Part shown: piece by piece, positions 8,609-17,003 of the stretch
How the letters are laid out: every line of letters starts with the position of its first letter
Numbering within the stretch: position 1 is the stretch's first letter
Assembly (NCBI GenBank): GCA_946480465.1
Contig: CAMLJY010000026.1
Location: 1 to 64,000, forward strand
Direction: 5' to 3'
DNA length: 64,000 nucleotides
Origin: an uncultured Burkholderiales bacterium
Lineage (GTDB): Bacteria; Pseudomonadota; Gammaproteobacteria; Burkholderiales; Burkholderiaceae
The notes under the pieces: model-generated
Seen by the model: only the letters and a program-made list of their open reading frames with translations
The model's database searches: none
What the model was told of the DNA's origin: nothing
Made by a program: the position numbers and the translations under genes

Positions 8609-9847
8609 ATGCAGACCACGCTCGCCCCCGAGTTCAAGGGCACGCCCGACGGCGACGCCGCCGAGGCCATCCTGCGCAAGTGCGTGCACTGCGGCTTCTG
8701 CACCGCCACCTGCCCGACCTACCAGCTGCTGGGCGACGAGCTGGACGGCCCGCGCGGCCGCATCTACCTGATCAAGCAGGTGCTCGAAGGCGCGGAACCG
8801 ACGCGGGCCACGCAGACGCACCTGGACCGCTGCCTGACCTGCCGCAACTGCGAGAGCACCTGCCCGTCCGGCGTGCAGTACGGCGCGCTGGTCGAGATCG
8901 GCCGCCGCGTCGTCGACGCCAAGGTGCCGCGCCCGGCCGGTGAACGCACGGTGCGCTGGGCGCTGAAGGAAGGCCTGACCTCGCCGCTCTTCAAGCCCGC
9001 GATGACGCTGGGCCGGCTGATGCGTCCATTGGTGCCGTCCGCCCTGAAGGACAAGGTGCCCGGCGCGCCGCCGCCGCAGGCGCACCGGTGGCCGCAGCGC
9101 ACGCACGCGCGCAAGGTGCTGATGCTGACCGGCTGCGTCCAGCCGGCGATGCTGCCCAACATCAACTCGGCGACGGCGCGCGTGCTGGACGCCGCCGGCA
9201 TCCAGGCCCTGGTGGCCGAAGAAGCCGGCTGCTGCGGCGCCATTCGCGCGCACCTGAACGACCACGAGGGCGGGCTGGACGACATGCGCCGCAATGTCGA
9301 CGCCTGGTGGCCGCTCATCGAGCGCGGCGAGGTCGAGGCCATCGTGATGAACGCCTCGGGCTGCGGCGCCACGGTGAAGGACTACGGCCATGCGCTGGCG
9401 CGCGACCCGGCGTATGCCGAGCGCGCGGCGCGGGTGTCGGCGCTGACGAAGGATGTGTCGGAACTGCTGCCGGATCTGGTGGCGGCGCTGGCGCCGCGTC
9501 TTTCAGGCGTCAGCCGCCGCACCATCGCGTTCCACCCGCCCTGCACCCTGCAGCATGCGCAGAAGCTGCGCGGCGGCGTCGAGCTGGGCCTGCGCGACCT
9601 GGGCTTCACGGTGATGCTGCCCAACGAAAGCCACCTGTGCTGCGGCTCGGCCGGCACCTACTCGGTGCTGCAGCCCGGGCTGTCGCACCAGCTGCGCGAC
9701 CGCAAGCTGGAGAACCTCTCGGCGCTGAAGCCCGAGGCCATCGCGTCCGCCAACATCGGCTGCATCCAGCACCTGCAAAGCGGCACCGCGACGCGCGTGG
9801 CGCATTGGGTGGAGCTGCTGGACGAGGCGCTGGACACCGCGCGCTGA
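8609..9847 (+). CDS. glcF: Glycolate oxidase iron-sulfur subunit GlcF
   Basis: A 412-residue electron-transfer subunit of glycolate oxidase. Two 4Fe-4S ferredoxin motifs lie near the N-terminus, KCVHCGFCTATCPTY (about residues 26-40) and RCLTCRNCESTCPSG (about 75-90). Two CCG domains follow, with EEAGCCGAIRAHL and HLCCGSAGTYSVLQPG, as in heterodisulfide-reductase-like proteins. It passes electrons from GlcDE to the quinone pool. Start ATG at 8609, 9 bp after the methyltransferase. A convergent PEP-CTERM gene ends only 13 bp beyond its stop. Confidence 0.94.
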   Translation: MQTTLAPEFKGTPDGDAAEAILRKCVHCGFCTATCPTYQLLGDELDGPRGRIYLIKQVLEGAEPTRATQTHLDRCLTCRNCESTCPSGVQYGALVEIGRRVVDAKVPRPAGERTVRWALKEGLTSPLFKPAMTLGRLMRPLVPSALKDKVPGAPPPQAHRWPQRTHARKVLMLTGCVQPAMLPNINSATARVLDAAGIQALVAEEAGCCGAIRAHLNDHEGGLDDMRRNVDAWWPLIERGEVEAIVMNASGCGATVKDYGHALARDPAYAERAARVSALTKDVSELLPDLVAALAPRLSGVSRRTIAFHPPCTLQHAQKLRGGVELGLRDLGFTVMLPNESHLCCGSAGTYSVLQPGLSHQLRDRKLENLSALKPEAIASANIGCIQHLQSGTATRVAHWVELLDEALDTAR

Positions 9848-9860
9848 CCCTTCGCTGGAA

Positions 9861-10526
9861 TCAGCCGCGCCGGCGGCGCGTGGCCCAGCCGGCAGCCAGC
9901 AGGGCCACGGCCAGCAAGGTCACCGGAGCCGGCTCAGGCACGGTCTGGCCACTGTTGAACACGGCGCGGAAGACCAGGTCCTGGCGATTGTCATGGCGCG
10001 AGAACCAGTCGGCCGAGCCCAGCGGAGCGCTGCCGTTGGCGTAGAGGAACTCGCCGGCCGTGTACCTGTCGGTGCTGCCGTTGAATTGGGTGGCGAGGAC
10101 GGTGGAGGATTCCAGTGTCTCGCCGATGGCGTCGAGCACGAAGAACAGGACGTCGCCAATGCCAACGCCGAGGTTCAGGTTGACATCGAAGTTGACCGTG
10201 CCGCCGCCGGCGTGGTGCAGGGTCTGCACGAAGAGCTGGTTGGCGGCGTCCGGCCGTTCACCCGTGCCGTCGAACAGCGGGGCAGCCACGCCCGTGGTGA
10301 CGCGCAGCTTGAAGCTGCCGCCCTCGAGGTCGTCGATAGTGAAGCGCAGGCTCTCGAAATTGCTGGCGTCGGCAACGATCGACTGGGCGTAGTACTCGCT
10401 GCTCGTGGCGCCGAAGTAGCGCTGCTGCACGTTGCCGGGCAGGCCATACAGGTCGACGATGCCCGCCTGGGCGGAGAAGCCACCGGCCGCCATGGCGAAG
10501 GCTGCAAAAGACTTGGAGAGGTTCAT
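9861..10526 (-). CDS. PEP-CTERM sorting domain protein (first of three)
   Basis: A 221-residue exported protein. Signal peptide: MNLSKSFAAFAMAAGGFSAQA. The C-terminus has the tripartite exosortase sorting signal: VPEP, then a hydrophobic helix (VTLLAVALLAAGWA), then TRRRRG. Exosortase-processed proteins go to the outer surface or exopolysaccharide matrix. The mature part is beta-rich and resembles no enzyme I know. An in-frame upstream ATG at 10640 would add 38 residues before the signal peptide, so the start at 10526 is chosen. The 277 bp upstream, up to the transporter gene, hold no other gene and would contain the promoter. Confidence 0.85.
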   Translation of the reverse strand: MNLSKSFAAFAMAAGGFSAQAGIVDLYGLPGNVQQRYFGATSSEYYAQSIVADASNFESLRFTIDDLEGGSFKLRVTTGVAAPLFDGTGERPDAANQLFVQTLHHAGGGTVNFDVNLNLGVGIGDVLFFVLDAIGETLESSTVLATQFNGSTDRYTAGEFLYANGSAPLGSADWFSRHDNRQDLVFRAVFNSGQTVPEPAPVTLLAVALLAAGWATRRRRG

Positions 10527-10803
10527 GGATACGGACGAAAGGTGAAGGGAGGACACGGCGGCCTCCATCGCAAATCGCAGGCCATCTGCAACCTGTTGTC
10601 GCGACTGGCCTTTTTTCGCAGAGGGGCGGCCGATGCGCACCCGGCGCCCCGCGGACGGTCACTTTTTGCAACCTTTGGTGGCGCCGGATGCGGACCGGCA
10701 CGACTCGTCGGAAAGCGCCACATTGCCGGTCGCACGCCTTCGGCGGCTGCGCGCCATCGGAGACCGATGTAGGCGGCCGCTGGCGATGCGGGTCAGGCCC
10801 GGA

Positions 10804-11766
10804 TCACGCCGCCGCCACCGGCTTGGCCCGCAGCGCCCAGGCCACCCCGGTCACCAGCAGCGCAGCGCCCGCCAGCGTGGCCGCGGGCGGCGTGCCGCCG
10901 CGCAGCGCCAGTGCATAGGCCAGCGCCGCCAGGGTCTCGAAGACGATCAGCTGGCCGGCCAACGTGGTGGGCAGGCGCTGGCTGGCGGCATTCCAGCACA
11001 GCGTGCCGAGCCAGGAGGCGAAGAGGCCGATCGCACCCATCAGGCCGATGAAGACCCACGGGCGGGGGCCGAGCGGCAGCGCGAAACCCGCGTCCACCGC
11101 GCGGCCGCCAACGGCCGCCCAGGCGCACCAGCCCGCGTAGCCCACCAGCGCCAGCGGCAGCGTCGCCAGGCCCTGCGCCGTGGTCCACACCCGGGGGCTG
11201 CGGCCGGGGTGGTTGCGCAGCCAGTCGGCATTGCGGATGGGGTACCAGGTCCAGCAGGCGACTGCGCCGACCGCCAGCAGCCCACCCCAGCCATAGCGCA
11301 CGAAGTCAGCGGCCGGCTCGGCGCGCAGGCGCTGCAGTTCGACCTGGTTGACGCAGGCGATGCCGGCAGCGATCAGGAGCAGCGACGGCAGCAGCCGCGA
11401 CCAGCGCAGCCGGCCATCGCGCTCGCCGTCGCGCAGGTTGGAGCAGACGGCGATGAGCACCGGCAGCGTGCCGATCAACATGGTCGGCAGCGGGCCGCCG
11501 GCGCTCTGGATGGCGCTGGCGAGGAAGAGGTAATAGACGATGTTGCCGACCAGGCCGAGCTTGACGGCCTCGATCCAGTCGGAACGGCTCAGCTGCGCCA
11601 GGCGTGCGCGGTCGGCCCAGGCCAGCGGCAGCGCGATGAGGCCGAAGGCCACGTAGCGGCCGAAGGACAGCAGCGCCGGCGGGTAGTCCGGCAGCAGCAG
11701 GGGGCCGATGAAGACCAGGCCCCACATCAGGCCGGCCGCGAGCGCGCACAAGGTTCCGATCCACAT
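10804..11766 (-). CDS. DMT superfamily (EamA-like) transporter
   Basis: A 320-residue inner-membrane protein with about ten hydrophobic segments in two repeats, as in the drug/metabolite transporter superfamily. The first EamA-like repeat opens with LCALAAGLMWGLVFIGPLLL; the second contains GAIGLFASWLGTLCWNAASQ and ends in ALLVTGVAWALRA. The substrate cannot be predicted; relatives export amino acids, metabolites or dyes. ATG at 11766. It is flanked on the same strand by an unrecognised gene (90 bp away) and the PEP-CTERM gene, with no sign of a shared function. Confidence 0.85.
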   Translation of the reverse strand: MWIGTLCALAAGLMWGLVFIGPLLLPDYPPALLSFGRYVAFGLIALPLAWADRARLAQLSRSDWIEAVKLGLVGNIVYYLFLASAIQSAGGPLPTMLIGTLPVLIAVCSNLRDGERDGRLRWSRLLPSLLLIAAGIACVNQVELQRLRAEPAADFVRYGWGGLLAVGAVACWTWYPIRNADWLRNHPGRSPRVWTTAQGLATLPLALVGYAGWCAWAAVGGRAVDAGFALPLGPRPWVFIGLMGAIGLFASWLGTLCWNAASQRLPTTLAGQLIVFETLAALAYALALRGGTPPAATLAGAALLVTGVAWALRAKPVAAA

Positions 11767-11856
11767 GCCGCCAGCCTAGGCGCGCGGCGCGGGCCGGTCT
11801 TGTACCGGCTTGCTGTGCGCACGGCCGGCGGGACCGGCGCCTCGGTGCGGGGAGGT

Positions 11857-12909
11857 TCAGGCCGCCGCGCCGCTGCGTCCGCCGATGGCGGCGCCGCCAC
11901 CGCGGTGCGAAGTGCCCGCGCGCGGCAGGGCCGCAGCGCCCGGGGCGTAGCGGCGTGCGTAGCGGCGTGCGTAGTGCGCGGCCAGCCGCTGCACCGCGGC
12001 ACCGTACTTCGCGAACTCGGCTTCCGAGCGGGGATGGCGCCAGTCGTCGCGCCATATGGCGCGACGGCCGGGGCCCAGCGGCAGTTCGGCCAGCACGCCG
12101 CCGGCGCGCCGCAGCGGCGCGGCCAGGCCCCAGTACATCGCGCGCAGCGGGCCGCGGCGCGCCACACCGAGGCCGAAGTCGACCACCGCCACCTCGTCGA
12201 CCACGCAAAAGGCATGGCCGGCGATGGCGCCCGGCTCGTCCAGCGCCGGCCCGCCGATGCTGTAGATGCGGTCGGGCCAGTCGAGCTCCAGGCAGCCGGA
12301 CACGGCGCGCGCCGCATGGCCGTGCAGCCGCGCCACCTCGCGCACGAGCAGCGCCATCAGGAAGCACATCGCGCCGGCGTGGTGCTCATGGATCCAGCCG
12401 AGGTCCTCGAAGCGGTCGAACCAGGTCTCGACCTGCGCGGCCAGCGGCGGCGGCACGCGGCACACCAGGTGCGCGCTGCGCTGCGGCAGTCGCGGCGCGG
12501 CCCAGTGCTCGGCCTGGTCGACGTAGTCGTCCAGCAGGGCCATGAAGGCGGTGGTGGGCGGCAGCGGGGTGTCGTCCGCGACCGCCGCGCCCGGCACCGC
12601 CGCGGCCCCCGGCACTGGGGCCGCGGGGTGCGCCGGCGCCGCCAGCAGCCCGGCGGCGCGCCAGCGGCTGCACAAGGCCTGGGCCGCCTCGGGCGACAGG
12701 CCAGCCGCCCGCGCCGCGCGGCCCAGCGTGGGCACGCGGCCGGCGATCATGTCGGCGGCCAGTGCCAGCAGCCAGGCGCGGGCGGCCAGCGGATCGTCGC
12801 CCGGCAGCCGCCGCGCGGCCCAGTCGCGCAGTGCCGCATCGCAGCGCAGCTGCTGCGCAATGCGGTCGATGTGGGGGTTGGGCGCCGGGGTGGGTGGGAT
12901 CGCGGGCAT
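11857..12909 (-). CDS. Hypothetical protein, unrecognised family
   Basis: A 350-residue protein I do not recognise. The first 80 residues are helical with a possible winged-helix character (RVPTLGRAARAAGLSPEAA). A Pro/Ala-rich linker lies near 95-120. The larger C-terminal part has EDLGWIHEHHAGAMCFLMAL and GHAFCVVDEVAVVDFGLG; the Cys/His/Asp content resembles transglutaminase-like folds, but this is weak. The C-terminus is low complexity with a repeated RRYA. No signal peptide. ATG at 12909 is preferred over one at 12960, which would add a basic stretch. Strong third-position GC bias supports coding. Confidence 0.6.
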   Translation of the reverse strand: MPAIPPTPAPNPHIDRIAQQLRCDAALRDWAARRLPGDDPLAARAWLLALAADMIAGRVPTLGRAARAAGLSPEAAQALCSRWRAAGLLAAPAHPAAPVPGAAAVPGAAVADDTPLPPTTAFMALLDDYVDQAEHWAAPRLPQRSAHLVCRVPPPLAAQVETWFDRFEDLGWIHEHHAGAMCFLMALLVREVARLHGHAARAVSGCLELDWPDRIYSIGGPALDEPGAIAGHAFCVVDEVAVVDFGLGVARRGPLRAMYWGLAAPLRRAGGVLAELPLGPGRRAIWRDDWRHPRSEAEFAKYGAAVQRLAAHYARRYARRYAPGAAALPRAGTSHRGGGAAIGGRSGAAA

Positions 12910-13079
12910 GGCGCGTCGGCGGCCCCGCCACCGGGAAGCGGCTGGCGGCCTGCGTTGCACTGCTGCAGCGACTGTAGGGCCGGCGGCCGCGTCAAATGGC
13001 CACTATGAAGTTTGCAGAAGCGATCAGAGATTGCGCGATGCAACCCGAGCCCGGCGGCGGTAACGATCAGAGCGCGGGA

Positions 13080-13134
13080 GTGAGGCTCGCCTGCTCGCCG
13101 AGCGACGCGAGCGGCGCGGCGCGCCGAGCCTCAC
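13080..13134 (-). terminator. Inverted repeat at the end of the AraC gene
   Basis: A perfect 10-bp inverted repeat, GTGAGGCTCG at 13080-13089 and CGAGCCTCAC at 13125-13134, encloses smaller inverted GCTCGC/GCGAGC elements. Its right arm covers the stop codon of the AraC gene (TGA at 13133-13131). It could fold into a long hairpin acting as a terminator, but lacks a T-run, so this role is inferred. Confidence 0.5.
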
Positions 13135-13982
13135 GTCCGCACCTGCCGCTGGTAGCGCGCCGGCGTGACGCCGTACATGCGGGCGAAGCGCCGCGTCAGG
13201 TGCGCCTGGTCGGCCAGGCCCACGGCGGCCGCCACGCCGGCGGGCGGCTCGCCGGCGGCCAGCAGCCGCTTGGCGCGCGCCAGGCGAAGCGCCATCAGCA
13301 TCTGGTGCGGCGTCACGCCCTGCCAGGTCTTGAAGCGGCGCTGGAAATGGAAGGGGCTGAAGCCGGCGGCCGCGGCCAGCTCGTCGAGCCGCAGCGCATC
13401 GGCGAGGCGATCGTTCATCAGCTCGACGGCACGCGACAGCGCGGGGTCGGTCGCCGCGGGCCGTGGCCCGTCGTCGGCCGCGCCGCCGGCACGGGCCCAG
13501 GGCCGCAGCAGCTGCAGCGCCTGCAGCAGGCGGCCGCTGGCGGCGAGCTCGTCACCGCCTTCGGTCCACAGCGCGTCCAGCAGCCGCGCCAGGCCGCGCG
13601 CGGCCGCAGGATCGTCGCCGACGGGGGCGCCGAAATGCCAGCCGCGTTCGCCGCTCACCGCTTCGAGCAGCGCCGGCGCGACGTAGACCATGCGGTAGCG
13701 CCAGCCGCCTTCGGTCTCGGCGCGGCCGGTGTGCAGCACGTCGGGGTTCATCAGCACCAGCGAGCCCGCCGCCGCAAGGTGCTCGCCGCCGCGGTAGCGG
13801 AAGCGCTCGACGCCGCTGTCGATGGCACCGAGACCATAGGCCTCGTGGGCGTGCGGCTCGAAGGCATAACGCACGATGTGAGCGCGGTACAGCTCGACCC
13901 CGGCCGCCAGCACGCCGGCACCGGGGCGGCGGAACTCGGCGCGGTCGGCCGCGTGGTCGAACAGGGCGGGCACGCCTTCCAT
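13131..13982 (-). CDS. AraC family transcriptional regulator
   Basis: A 283-residue regulator with an N-terminal cupin-like effector domain (about residues 15-150; HIVRYAFEPHAHEAYGLG is typical) and a C-terminal double helix-turn-helix (about 180-280; FSPFHFQRRFKTWQGVTPHQ and DQAHLTRRFARMYGVTPARY). This AraC-ligand-binding group often controls amino-acid or drug exporters of the LysE or EamA kind. An EamA transporter lies two genes further along the same strand, a suggestive but unproven link. ATG at 13982; 66 bp separates it from the hydrolase gene upstream. Confidence 0.88.
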   Translation of the reverse strand: MEGVPALFDHAADRAEFRRPGAGVLAAGVELYRAHIVRYAFEPHAHEAYGLGAIDSGVERFRYRGGEHLAAAGSLVLMNPDVLHTGRAETEGGWRYRMVYVAPALLEAVSGERGWHFGAPVGDDPAAARGLARLLDALWTEGGDELAASGRLLQALQLLRPWARAGGAADDGPRPAATDPALSRAVELMNDRLADALRLDELAAAAGFSPFHFQRRFKTWQGVTPHQMLMALRLARAKRLLAAGEPPAGVAAAVGLADQAHLTRRFARMYGVTPARYQRQVRT

Positions 13983-14048
13983 GCGGGGATGATGGCATGG
14001 GCCCGCCCGGGTGGCGGTCGAAGCCGGACCCGCCGTGCGCGGACGGCG

Positions 14049-15191
14049 TCACGGTGCCGCGGCGGCGGCCTGCCCGGCCGCGGCCGGCGCCGCGGCGGGT
14101 GCCAGGTGCCGGTCCATGAAGTCGGCGATGCGGCGTTCGGTGCCAGGCACCACGGTCGCGCGGTCGAAGCCGGGCGGGTCGTTCAGCAGCTCGCCGATCA
14201 GGCCGTCCAGCCTCGGTGGCAGCGGTGACAGCAGCGCGCCATGGCCGGCGGTGGCGAGGTCGGCCAGGTGCTCGCAGCGCGGGCGGCAGGCGGCGAGCAC
14301 GCGGTCGCCGTGGAAGCGGGGCTTCAGCCAGGCGTCGTGGCGTGCCGTCACCAGGCCCAGCGGCACGCGCGGCTGCGCCAGGCTGGCCATGTCGAAGTCC
14401 GCGGCAAAGGGGTTGCCGGCGACGACGGCGGCGATGCGCGGGTCCTCGTGCGCCTCGGCCGCATCGCTGCGGAACACCAGGCCGATCACGGCGCGGGCCG
14501 CCCACTGCTTCAGGCCATCGGCCCAGCCGCCGGTCAGGCGCAGGGCCAGGCCGACGCAGGCCGGGAAGTCTTCAGCCAGGTTCGCCTCGCAGTGCGTGCG
14601 GAAGCCGGCGCGCGACCAGCGCCCGCCGGCCAGGCTGAGCGCCGTGTGGCCACCGGCGGACTGGCCGTACACCCCCACCCGGTCCAGCGCCAGCAGCGGA
14701 CTGAAGCGCGGGTCGGCGGCCACCGCGTCGATGGCGCGCGACACCTCCACCGGCCGCTGCACCCAGCTGTCCGGACCGGGGCGGCCGTGGTCGGCATGGT
14801 TGTCGCCGCGGTGGCGCGGCATGGCGACGACGTAGCCGCGGCCGACCAGCTCGGACGCCAGGTCCACGTGCACCCAGGGGCTGCCGCCCGAGCCGTGCGA
14901 GATCACCACCAGCCGGCCGTTGCCGCGCTGCGGCGCGCCGTCCGGTGCCAGCTGCATCACGAACGGGCCGCGCGTGACGCGCGCCGGCTCGGCGCTGCTG
15001 GGGTAGTACAGCGTGACCGGACCGTCCAGTCCGGGGGCGCCGTCGATCTGGGCCAGGCCCACTGCCGCCTGGGCGGGGGCGAGGCACAGCAGTGCCAGCA
15101 GCGCCAGCGCGCTCACCGCGCCGGTGGTGGCGCCGGTGATGGCGGCGCAGGCCAGCCGGGCCAGGCCGTTTCGTGAATCGGTCGTCGACAT
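14049..15191 (-). CDS. Secreted alpha/beta hydrolase (dienelactone hydrolase/PAF-acetylhydrolase-like)
   Basis: A 380-residue exported hydrolase. An N-terminal hydrophobic segment (about residues 17-42, ending APAQA) is a signal peptide. RLVVISHGSGGSPWVHVDLA forms the oxyanion region and VGVYGQSAGGHTALSLAG contains the nucleophile motif GxSxG. A histidine in LATAGHGALLSP is a candidate catalytic His. It resembles the predicted dienelactone hydrolase group (COG4188); substrate unknown. The start at 15191 is supported by GAGGAG seven bases upstream, although the frame is open much further. It ends in an Ala-rich tail. The membrane-bound AraC regulator gene lies immediately upstream on the same strand. 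Confidence 0.85.
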   Translation of the reverse strand: MSTTDSRNGLARLACAAITGATTGAVSALALLALLCLAPAQAAVGLAQIDGAPGLDGPVTLYYPSSAEPARVTRGPFVMQLAPDGAPQRGNGRLVVISHGSGGSPWVHVDLASELVGRGYVVAMPRHRGDNHADHGRPGPDSWVQRPVEVSRAIDAVAADPRFSPLLALDRVGVYGQSAGGHTALSLAGGRWSRAGFRTHCEANLAEDFPACVGLALRLTGGWADGLKQWAARAVIGLVFRSDAAEAHEDPRIAAVVAGNPFAADFDMASLAQPRVPLGLVTARHDAWLKPRFHGDRVLAACRPRCEHLADLATAGHGALLSPLPPRLDGLIGELLNDPPGFDRATVVPGTERRIADFMDRHLAPAAAPAAAGQAAAAAP

Positions 15192-15310
15192 CTTCGAGCT
15201 CCTCGTCGGCGGCACCGTGCCACCGCGGCCGGCACGATGCCGGCGAGCCGCGCCGCCGTCTGGCCAAAGCCTGCGAAGCCGCCGCGCTTCGCGCTTTCGG
15301 CCAGCCGATT

Positions 15311-16729
15311 TCAGGAATCGGCCAGCTTCTGTTGCCGGAACTCGGTCGGCGTGAGGCCGGTCGCGGCCTTGAAGGCCCGGTTGAACGGGCCGATGGACTG
15401 GAAGCCGGCCTCCAGTGCGATGGTCAGCACCGGCCGGTCGCGGTGGCGCGGGTCCGACAGCGCGTCGTAGGTGTCCTGCAGCCGCCAGGCGTTGACGAAG
15501 GCGTTGAAGTTGCGGTGACCCAGGCGCTGGTTGATGACGCGGCGCAGGCGGTACTCGGGCACGTCCAGGTGCGCGGCCAGGCCGGCGATGCTCAGGCCCT
15601 CGCCCCGGTACAGGCGCTGCTCGCGCATCGCCTGGTCCAGCGCGGCGGCGAGGCGGTCGTCGGCGGGGTCGGGCGGCGGGGGCACGGATTCGGGATCGTC
15701 CGGCGCGGCGGCCGCGGCCGAGCGCGCGGCGATGACTGGCGGCGCCGGGACGGCATCCGGCGGCCGCGCGGCCCGCCAGCGCTCGGCCGGCCGTGGCTCG
15801 CCCAGCCCCTCGGTCAGCGCTTCGGCCGGCCGCTGGACCTGGAGCCCGGCCCCGGACTCGGCCCGTGGCTCCCCGAGCGGTTTCGCCCGCGAGATGGTCT
15901 GCGATTCGCCCAGCGAAGGGGCCAGCGAAGGGGCCAGCGAATGGGTCACCGAATGGGCCAGCGATGCGCCCGCCATCGGCACGCGGCCCGTGGCCGATTC
16001 GGCCCGGCCAGCGGTGCGCGCCGGGCCGGACACGCGCGGCCGCGGCAGCAGCTCGGTCGCGCCCAGGCGCAGCAGGCGCACCGCGATGGCGGCCACCATC
16101 GCCAGGGTCAGCACGATGTCCAGGCCGGCGCCGGCGGCGCTCAGGCGCCCGTCGGACGAGCCGAGCCGCAACGCCAGCTGCGCCACCGTGTAGGCGCTGC
16201 CGGCCAGCACGATGAACAGCCGCAGCCGGCGCCGGCCTTCGACCAGGTCGCCACGCCAGTGCCGCGCCGCGGCGGCCACCGCCAGGCCGGCGAACAGCAG
16301 CGGCAGCACCCGCTGCAGCACCGTGGCCCAGCCGCCGAAGCCGGCCAGCACGCCCGGCACGCCGGCGCCGCTGTGCAGCAGGCAGTTGAGGCCGCTGATC
16401 CCGGCCACCGCGGCCCAGGTCAGCGCATGGCGGCGGCGCGGCACGAAGTCGTCGTCGAACAGCGACCGCACGAAGAGCCAGAACAGCACCGCGTTGCCGA
16501 CCGACACCGCCACCAGCGGCGCCTGCCAGCGGCCGGGCAGCTGCCACTCGATCCACGGCATGGCCGCCACCACCTGCACCGCCAGGCCCAGCGCCATCAG
16601 CATGCCCAGCCGCACCACCGGCGCCGGCGCGCGCTCGCGGCCCAGCACCGCGGCCAAGAGCAGCAGCAGGGCCAGCACGGTGCCGCGCAGCAGCGCGTCC
16701 AGCAGCATCAGCGGTTCGGGTGAAGACAT
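15311..16729 (-). CDS. Membrane-anchored AraC-type regulator
   Basis: A 472-residue protein. The N-terminal half (about residues 1-210) has six or seven hydrophobic segments. A long low-complexity linker follows (about 215-340), partly built from 4-residue repeats (SLAP, SLAH). The C-terminus (about 365-470) is an AraC helix-turn-helix: GLSIAGLAAHLDVPEYRLRR and PVLTIALEAGFQSIGPFNRA. Such regulators sense a signal in the membrane and bind DNA while tethered. ATG at 16729, next to the hydrophobic start MSSPEPLMLLDALLRG; no clear ribosome site. The hydrolase gene lies 119 bp downstream on the same strand and is a likely target. Confidence 0.82.
   Translation of the reverse strand: MSSPEPLMLLDALLRGTVLALLLLLAAVLGRERAPAPVVRLGMLMALGLAVQVVAAMPWIEWQLPGRWQAPLVAVSVGNAVLFWLFVRSLFDDDFVPRRRHALTWAAVAGISGLNCLLHSGAGVPGVLAGFGGWATVLQRVLPLLFAGLAVAAAARHWRGDLVEGRRRLRLFIVLAGSAYTVAQLALRLGSSDGRLSAAGAGLDIVLTLAMVAAIAVRLLRLGATELLPRPRVSGPARTAGRAESATGRVPMAGASLAHSVTHSLAPSLAPSLGESQTISRAKPLGEPRAESGAGLQVQRPAEALTEGLGEPRPAERWRAARPPDAVPAPPVIAARSAAAAAPDDPESVPPPPDPADDRLAAALDQAMREQRLYRGEGLSIAGLAAHLDVPEYRLRRVINQRLGHRNFNAFVNAWRLQDTYDALSDPRHRDRPVLTIALEAGFQSIGPFNRAFKAATGLTPTEFRQQKLADS
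15911..15970. repeat. 12-bp in-frame tandem repeat inside the membrane AraC gene
   Basis: Five 12-bp units with the consensus CAGCGAAGGGGC run from 15911 to 15970; the first two are identical and the others diverge. On the minus strand they encode tetrapeptides of the SLAP/SLAH kind in the linker between the membrane part and the DNA-binding domain. Because 12 is divisible by 3, gain or loss of units would change linker length without breaking the frame. Confidence 0.85.
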
Positions 16730-17003
16730 CGGCGACAGCAGGCGCAGCGCGGGAGGATGCGGCGCCGCACGATAGCAGCGCGAGGCCGGCGGCGCTGCCC
16801 CCAGCCGGACCAGCGCCCGCTTCCGCTGCGATGGCCGCCCCTGGCGCCCCGCGGCGCCGGAAGGCCGGGCCGCGAAACGGGGGCGAACGGCCTCGCAGCT
16901 GCGCTTCCGGAGCCCAGGCGACGCGGCCGGCGCGACGCAGCGCGGGCTCGCGCGTCTGGCACATTGACGCGCAGGAGACGCCCGGCGCGGATGCTGGGCG
17001 GCG

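Noticed and set aside
10527..10640. Possible sigma-54 promoter before the first PEP-CTERM gene
   Set aside because: TGCAA is present in the right orientation, but the partner TGGCAC element is missing.
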